Positions 59,865 through 64,000 of a DNA stretch of 64,000 nt are shown one piece after another. Each line of letters starts with the position of its first letter. The stretch's first letter is position 1. Origin of the DNA: Marinobacter antarcticus (GTDB lineage: Bacteria > Pseudomonadota > Gammaproteobacteria > Pseudomonadales > Oleiphilaceae). The notes beneath the pieces are model-generated. The model had not been told where the DNA came from and made no database searches. It saw only the letters and a program-made list of their open reading frames with translations. The DNA lies in assembly GCF_900142385.1 (NCBI RefSeq), contig NZ_FRAQ01000001.1, positions 1,302,001 to 1,366,000 on the forward strand, written 5' to 3'. Both the position numbers and the translations under genes were made by a program.

Positions 59865-60743
59865 ATGCGCCACCTGCCACCCCTCAATGCGCTTCGGGTA
59901 TTTGAATCAGCCGCAAGACACTGCAGCTTTGCCGCAGCTGGCAAGGAACTTTTCGTAACGTCATCCGCGGTCAGTCATCAGGTGAAGACACTTGAAGAAT
60001 ATTTGGGGCTTTCACTCTTTAACCGAAGCCGGCGAACGGTGACGTTGACCCCTGCAGGCGAGCAATACCTCACATCTGTCAGGCATGCGTTCGATGAGAT
60101 TGAAATGGCCACCCAACGACTGACCGCGAACCAGGAATCCAACGTGGTCAAGATCAGCGTTGCACCCAACTTCCTGACCCGCTGGCTGATGCCACGCATG
60201 GCTCGATTCCAGGCCCTGTACCCGGATATTGAACTGGAAATTAACGCGTCCATGGGGCTGCTGGATTTCGACCGTACCAGTACCGATATGGCAGTCTATT
60301 TCGGGAATGGTGAATGGGACGATATTGAAGTGCATTTCCTGCGCAAAGTTATGCTGGTGCCGGTGTGTAGCCCGCTGCTGCTGGAAGGTGAGTTGCCGCT
60401 GGAAAAGCCTGAAGACTTGGCCAAACACACTCTGATCTATGTCAGCAAACGGAAGTGGGAGTGGGAGAGCTGGCTGCAACAGTCAGGCGTAGACTTTATA
60501 TCCGCCCGGGGCAGCCTGCAGATGTCCAGCGGGCAACTTGCCACGGCGGCGGCCCAAGAGGGCCTGGGAGTAGCGCTGGCTGATAGCACCCTGACGTCCC
60601 GTGAGATTAAATCGGGGAAGTTGGTGGTGCCTTTCAACATCCAGCTGGATACGAATCGGGCCTTCTATCTGGTCTACCGCAAGCAACGTCCGCTGACCGT
60701 CGGGATGAAAGCCTTCAAGGAGTGGCTGATGAGCGAGATGTAG
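59865..60743 (+). CDS. LysR-type regulator, GcvA-like
   Basis: This 292-residue LysR-family regulator has the N-terminal HTH LPPLNALRVFESAARHCSFA, AAGKELFVTSSAVSHQVKTL and EEYLGLSLFNRSRRTVTLTP, which is the GcvA/AmpR-type opening. The effector domain starts near residue 92 (VVKISVAPNFLTRWLMPRM) and ends with FYLVYRKQRPLTVGMKAFKE. It probably controls itself and the divergent small gene; the effector is unknown. Shortly after its stop lies a single terminal repeat (60757-60779). Confidence 0.88.
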   Translation: MRHLPPLNALRVFESAARHCSFAAAGKELFVTSSAVSHQVKTLEEYLGLSLFNRSRRTVTLTPAGEQYLTSVRHAFDEIEMATQRLTANQESNVVKISVAPNFLTRWLMPRMARFQALYPDIELEINASMGLLDFDRTSTDMAVYFGNGEWDDIEVHFLRKVMLVPVCSPLLLEGELPLEKPEDLAKHTLIYVSKRKWEWESWLQQSGVDFISARGSLQMSSGQLATAAAQEGLGVALADSTLTSREIKSGKLVVPFNIQLDTNRAFYLVYRKQRPLTVGMKAFKEWLMSEM

Positions 60744-60756
60744 GGAGCCCAGGCGG

Positions 60757-60779
60757 AAAAACCGGGACAGATCTATTTT
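60757..60779 (+). repeat. Terminal repeat, single copy
   Basis: AAAACCGGGACAGATCTATT in plus orientation, 14 bases after the LysR gene, is the rightmost copy in the window. It has no inverted partner nearby. The TCT variant matches the coding-less derivative at 49778 and the right end of the RAYT element. Confidence 0.85.
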
Positions 60780-60857
60780 TTCAATCCTATACTGAAAGGA
60801 GGCTGAATGCTGCCAAGTGCGGCCAGTTACTGAATTCTCGTTACCCGGGGGTTGTCG

Positions 60858-62129
60858 ATGGGAGAAAGCTGGCAGGGTTTGCTTGTGGCGTTGCAGGAAA
60901 TACGCTTGCAGGACGTCATCCCGCAGGCAGCTATTCTGGTGTTTGCGGGGATGATCGCGTTCTATCTGCACCATCTCATTGCCCGGCGTACCGCTGCAGA
61001 TTCCCAGGGCATGCGACACTTGACGCAACGCACCATTCAGCGCCTTGCCTTTCCCATCTCGATGCTGCTGTTGGTTCTGCTGGGTCGCGCGTCACTCGCC
61101 GCGCTGAATCAGGCCTATTGGGCCCTGGATCTGGCTGTCCCGCTGCTGATCTCGTTCGCCCTGATCCGCATCCTGGTTTATATGTTGCGCAAGGGGATGC
61201 GAAGCGGCCCCTTGGTCAAGGCTTCGGAAAACGTAATCAGTACCTTCATCTGGCTGGTGGTGGGCCTGCATCTCGTGGGCTTGCTACCCGGATTGCTTGA
61301 GGCCATGGATAGCCTGGCCATCTCCGTGGGCGACCTGCGCATATCCCTGTTGGCGGTCATCAAGCTACTCCTGCTGATGGGCCTTGTGTTAGTGGTTGCC
61401 ATATGGCTCTCGGGCATTATCGATCGGCGACTGTCCCAGTTGCCGTATCTGAGCCCCGGCGCGGCCGTGGGTTTCTCCAAAGTCAGCAAGTTGGTGCTGA
61501 TCACCGTTGCTGCAATGTCCGTTCTTAATCTGGTCGGTATTGATCTCACGGCGCTCGCGGTTTTCGGCGGTGCCCTGGGTGTTGGCCTTGGCTTCGGCCT
61601 GCAGCGTATTGCCAGCAATTTCATCAGCGGTTTTATTCTTGTGTTCGACCGCTCGATTCGCCCCGGTGATGTGGTCAGCGTCGGTGAGAAGTTCGGCTGG
61701 GTGGTCGCATTGCATGCCCGCTACGTGGTGGTGCGCAACCGCGACGGCGTGGATACGCTCATTCCCAACGAAAACCTTATTACCACTGAGGTGATTAACT
61801 GGTCTTATTCGGACCCCAACGTACGCCTGAAGATCCCGGTTTCGGTAAGCTACAGTGATGACGTGGAGTGTGCCATGGCAATCATGTTGGAGATTGCCCG
61901 GGAGCACCCCCGCGTGATTTCGGAGCCGGAGCCGGTGTGCCGGTTAACGGAGTTCGGCGACAACGGCATTCATCTGGAAGCTCGGGTCTGGGTCGCAGAC
62001 CCGGAAGCAGGTTTCGGTAGCGTACGCTCTGACATCAATCTGGAGATCTGGCGCCGATTCAAGCAAGAAGGCATCACCATCCCGTTCCCGCAACGAGACC
62101 TTTACATCAAGGAAGCGCCAGCGAAATAA
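60858..62129 (+). CDS. Mechanosensitive channel, MscS family
   Basis: This MscS-type channel has 423 residues with about five membrane helices. The pore helix and following region read LTALAVFGGALGVGLGFGLQ with RIASNFISGFILVFDRSIRP. The beta domain GDVVSVGEKFGWVVALHARY, VVVRNRDGVDTLIPNENLI and the C-terminal part IWRRFKQEGITIPFPQRDLY are typical. It releases solutes on membrane tension. ATG 60858 is preceded by a GGGGG run. It is larger than E. coli MscS (286 residues) because of two extra N-terminal helices. Confidence 0.92.
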   Translation: MGESWQGLLVALQEIRLQDVIPQAAILVFAGMIAFYLHHLIARRTAADSQGMRHLTQRTIQRLAFPISMLLLVLLGRASLAALNQAYWALDLAVPLLISFALIRILVYMLRKGMRSGPLVKASENVISTFIWLVVGLHLVGLLPGLLEAMDSLAISVGDLRISLLAVIKLLLLMGLVLVVAIWLSGIIDRRLSQLPYLSPGAAVGFSKVSKLVLITVAAMSVLNLVGIDLTALAVFGGALGVGLGFGLQRIASNFISGFILVFDRSIRPGDVVSVGEKFGWVVALHARYVVVRNRDGVDTLIPNENLITTEVINWSYSDPNVRLKIPVSVSYSDDVECAMAIMLEIAREHPRVISEPEPVCRLTEFGDNGIHLEARVWVADPEAGFGSVRSDINLEIWRRFKQEGITIPFPQRDLYIKEAPAK

Positions 62130-62215
62130 TCATGGGAAAACCGCGACTGAGATCGACGGCATTTCCAGTCTCAATGACAAGCCTGCACCCCAGATGAGTT
62201 GTAAGGAGTAACCCC

Positions 62216-62761
62216 ATGCGCAGACTCTTCTTCGGACTGGAGATTCCCGCTCAGATCAAAGATCGCCTGTTGAAGGCCAGGGCAGAGGTGTCAGGTGCCA
62301 AATGGCAAAGTGTTGAGCAGATGCACATCACCTTGCTGTTCCCTGGCGAAGTGGAAGAAGAACGTCTATTGGCAGCGTGCGAGGCTGCCCGCCATATTCC
62401 CCTGGCGGCTTTTGAGCTGAATGTTGCGGGTCTGGGTTGTTTCGGTCAGCCTCGTGCCCCTCAAAATCTCTGGGCGGGCGTCCAGCCGACGGCTCCCGTT
62501 GCCAGCCTCCATAGTGCGATTAAAGACCAAATGGAGAACCTCGGATTAACAACTGAAAGTCGGGCATTTCGTCCCCATATCACCCTGGCCAGATTCAAGC
62601 GCCAGCCCGGTTCGGTTCAGAGCTTGCTGGCCGAGTATGGGGAAACGGCTTTTGGGTCGTTTCAGGTGGATCAGTTCGTCCTCTTTGAGAGTGAACAGCG
62701 CTCCGGTGGTTCGGTATACACAGTGATTGAACGCTTCCCTTCATGGCCCGCCGCTGTTTAA
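62216..62761 (+). CDS. thpR: RNA 2',3'-cyclic phosphodiesterase
   Basis: ThpR (LigT) is a 2H-phosphoesterase of 181 residues that opens 2',3'-cyclic phosphate ends of RNA. The two catalytic HxT motifs are MHITLLFPGE (near residue 42) and PHITLARFKR (near residue 122). The start is MRRLFFGLEIPAQIKDRLLK and the terminal segment FVLFESEQRSGGSVYTVIER is also conserved. AAGGAGTAACCCC precedes the ATG. Confidence 0.93.
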   Translation: MRRLFFGLEIPAQIKDRLLKARAEVSGAKWQSVEQMHITLLFPGEVEEERLLAACEAARHIPLAAFELNVAGLGCFGQPRAPQNLWAGVQPTAPVASLHSAIKDQMENLGLTTESRAFRPHITLARFKRQPGSVQSLLAEYGETAFGSFQVDQFVLFESEQRSGGSVYTVIERFPSWPAAV

Positions 62762-62820
62762 AAGCAAGAAGAAGCTGATGCCAACACAGGCCAGGGTGAT
62801 TGTGCCTGGTGTTCCATTGG
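62762..62820 (+). pseudogene. 5' remnant of a RAYT gene
   Basis: The bases around ATG 62778 encode MPTQARVIVPGVP, against MPRQARVIVPGFP of the intact RAYT, with similar leader bases (GAAGCTG before the ATG). After 13 codons the similarity ends. It is the N-terminal end of another decayed RAYT insertion. Confidence 0.75.
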
Positions 62821-62967
62821 CGAGGAGTTACAAAAATCCTAAGGCATCGAATCAAAGACTGATTTATGTTCCACGTCGGATTGATTCAGGGGTGCACTCT
62901 GGTATCTGTTACCTCTTGCCATCATGCCGGGCCTGATCAAGTCGACCTGGTTCAAGGAGGACGTGAA

Positions 62968-63165
62968 TTGAATCAGAAAGGATTGCTCACAGCATGGAAT
63001 GACGCCAAGGGGTTTGGTTTCATTACTCCTGAGGGCGGCGGCTGTTGTGCTGGTGTTTTTCACCATTCTGGCTGGCTGTCCTCGCCAATCTGGGCGCTCT
63101 GGCTTGGCTGCTGGCTGCCCCGGAAGCGAGCGCTTTGCGGCAGCAATTGGGCTTTAATTTGTTGA
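62968..63165 (+). pseudogene. Broken cold-shock/DUF1294 protein
   Basis: After AGGAGG, the frame from TTG 62968 reads NQKGLLTAWNDAKGFGFITP, a cold-shock domain start with the RNP1 motif KGFGFI. After EGGG the sequence departs from the domain. The later bases encode hydrophobic stretches in mixed frames, as would be left from a DUF1294 membrane tail. The intact gene would have about 200-240 residues. The stretch 62821-62967 shows nothing else. Confidence 0.55.
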
Positions 63166-63221
63166 ACTCTTTGCGGCCGCTTATCTGGTAGCTGACAGAG
63201 TTTTTTAAAAAAGGAGATGTT

Positions 63222-63443
63222 ATGACGGTTAAACATTATACCGAATACAAGATGGTCCATATCGCGGAGGGCGGATGTGGGACGTTGCTTCTGGGTTCCT
63301 CGGGCTTGCCTTTAAAGAAGATTGAGGCGGAATTAAACCGCTACGCTTCTGAAGGTTGGCAGGTTGTATTTCAGGTTCTGGAGATGAAACGCTTCTGGCT
63401 GTTTTGGCAGCGTGAAGCTGTGATCGTTACGTTGGGACGTTAA
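63222..63443 (+). CDS. DUF4177 domain protein
   Basis: This is a 73-residue protein with the DUF4177 pattern: KHYTEYKMVHIAEG, then LKKIEAELNRYASEGWQVVF and a C-terminal strand WQREAVIVTLGR. The domain is a small alpha/beta fold of unknown role. AAAAAGGAGATGTT provides a strong ribosome-binding site. yidD follows four bases later. Confidence 0.82.
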   Translation: MTVKHYTEYKMVHIAEGGCGTLLLGSSGLPLKKIEAELNRYASEGWQVVFQVLEMKRFWLFWQREAVIVTLGR

Positions 63444-63447
63444 TAAA

Positions 63448-63705
63448 GTGCTGAAGACGCTGGCTCTGAAGGCCATCGGATTTTATCGCCGCACCGGAGG
63501 CGGCACCCGATGGTTTGGCATCGACTGCAATTTTGAACCGAGTTGCTCTGCCTACTCTGAGGAGGCAATCCGGCAATTTGGTTTTCGCAAAGGGCTGGCG
63601 TTGACGCTTCACCGTCTTCGAAGGTGCAACAGGCCTGACGCGATCTGTAAATGCATCGAGCCGGTAACATGGGATATCGAGCATGCTGAAACAAGAAGAC
63701 GTTGA
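63448..63705 (+). CDS. yidD: Membrane protein insertion efficiency factor YidD
   Basis: YidD is a small membrane-associated protein of 85 residues that aids membrane insertion. It has the family core AIGFYRRTGGGTRWFGIDCN, with FEPSCSAYSEEAIRQFGFRK (C-x-F-x-P-S-C-S-x-Y motif) and LHRLRRCNRPDAICKC. It starts with GTG. It is usually near rpmH/rnpA, but here it is among small genes and overlaps the next by 23 bases, so it may be a second copy. Confidence 0.85.
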   Translation: MLKTLALKAIGFYRRTGGGTRWFGIDCNFEPSCSAYSEEAIRQFGFRKGLALTLHRLRRCNRPDAICKCIEPVTWDIEHAETRRR

Positions 63706-64000
63706 TGCCGAGGAAGAGTTGCTCAGAAAGGCGATTCGGGAGCTTTCAGACGAGCATCGGGCAGAATTCTATCGGCAGGCCGGGAAAACGGTTAAAGACC
63801 CGGATACATACGCCGCATTGAACTGGTTTTTTATCGCCGGGTTGCATCATTTTTATCTGGGGCGCTGGCAATGGGGGCTGTTTGATCTTGGCGCTCTGTT
63901 TGTTGCGATTGGCTGTTTCCTGGCGGGGTTGATTTGGCCGGCAGTCGTCTTGCTCTTGATCGTTTATTCGTGGGAACTGTGGCAATTGTTCAGATCCCAG
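63683..64000 (+). CDS. TM2-domain membrane protein, 5' part
   Basis: This frame is open to the end of the window (106 codons). The soluble start EEELLRKAIRELSDEHRAEF leads into a TM2-type pair of helices: ALNWFFIAGLHHFYLGRWQW, then LFDLGALFVAIGCFLAGLIW. The GLHHFYLGRWQWGL segment is the family's G-x-H-x-F-Y-L-G signature. The 3' end lies outside. It overlaps yidD, so the two are co-translated. Confidence 0.8.
   Translation, partial: MLKQEDVDAEEELLRKAIRELSDEHRAEFYRQAGKTVKDPDTYAALNWFFIAGLHHFYLGRWQWGLFDLGALFVAIGCFLAGLIWPAVVLLLIVYSWELWQLFRSQ

Overview
The window looks like the chromosome of a marine gammaproteobacterium, most likely Marinobacter or a close relative. This rests on gene content and protein resemblance: a COG3014/YcfL/LpoB lipoprotein trio, a tkt-epd-pgk-fba cluster, a SahR-type SAM-cycle regulator, and a urtABCDE-ureDABCEFG-hupE block. 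No rRNA, tRNA or CRISPR array was seen.

Layout. 1-13.4 kb is housekeeping and envelope: the 3' end of a D-2-hydroxyacid dehydrogenase, three lipoproteins, a FadL-type porin, a YihY/BrkB membrane protein, an HDOD protein, a bioA-rsmE-DUF445 operon behind a BirA-type operator, an orphan PAAR effector with a probable immunity protein, and vapBC. 13.4-15.7 kb is glnHPQ. 15.9-20.6 kb is the SAM cycle (sahR, metK, ahcY, metF) with two identical SahR-type palindromes. Divergent from it, 20.8-26.1 kb holds tkt, epd, pgk and fba. 26.2-28.7 kb is a patch of gene fragments with attC-like sequences around a PhyH-family dioxygenase. 28.7-34.7 kb carries a Lon-related protease, a TSUP permease, MgtE and a VF530 protein. 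35.0-46.9 kb is a complete urea uptake and urease locus. Within it, two ~110-bp palindromic elements share a core but have unrelated, self-complementary arms.

46.9-60.8 kb is an accessory region, visibly AT-richer in places. It has a YfbU protein, a DUF5343/TIGR02391 pair, and then a mosaic built around about sixteen copies of a short repeat with core ACCGGGACAGATTTATTTT. The same repeat bounds, in inverted orientation, a REP-associated tyrosine transposase (RAYT), a 139-bp coding-less derivative of that RAYT element, and two complete thioredoxin modules. Three further thioredoxin modules are truncated. A toxin-antitoxin pair plus the start of a thioredoxin module is present twice as a 798-bp gap-free direct repeat. 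These repeats bracket an AvcD-like anti-phage dCTP deaminase and the RAYT. A Rho paralogue without the N-terminal RNA-binding domain follows immediately.

57-64 kb returns to ordinary genes (GhrA-type reductase, LysR regulator, MscS channel, ThpR, DUF4177, YidD, TM2 protein), with scattered RAYT remnants and broken genes.

The most unusual item is the repeat mosaic at 49.5-56.2 kb: nearly every junction between unrelated genes coincides with one RAYT-type repeat, as if the repeat mobilises or assembles cargo.
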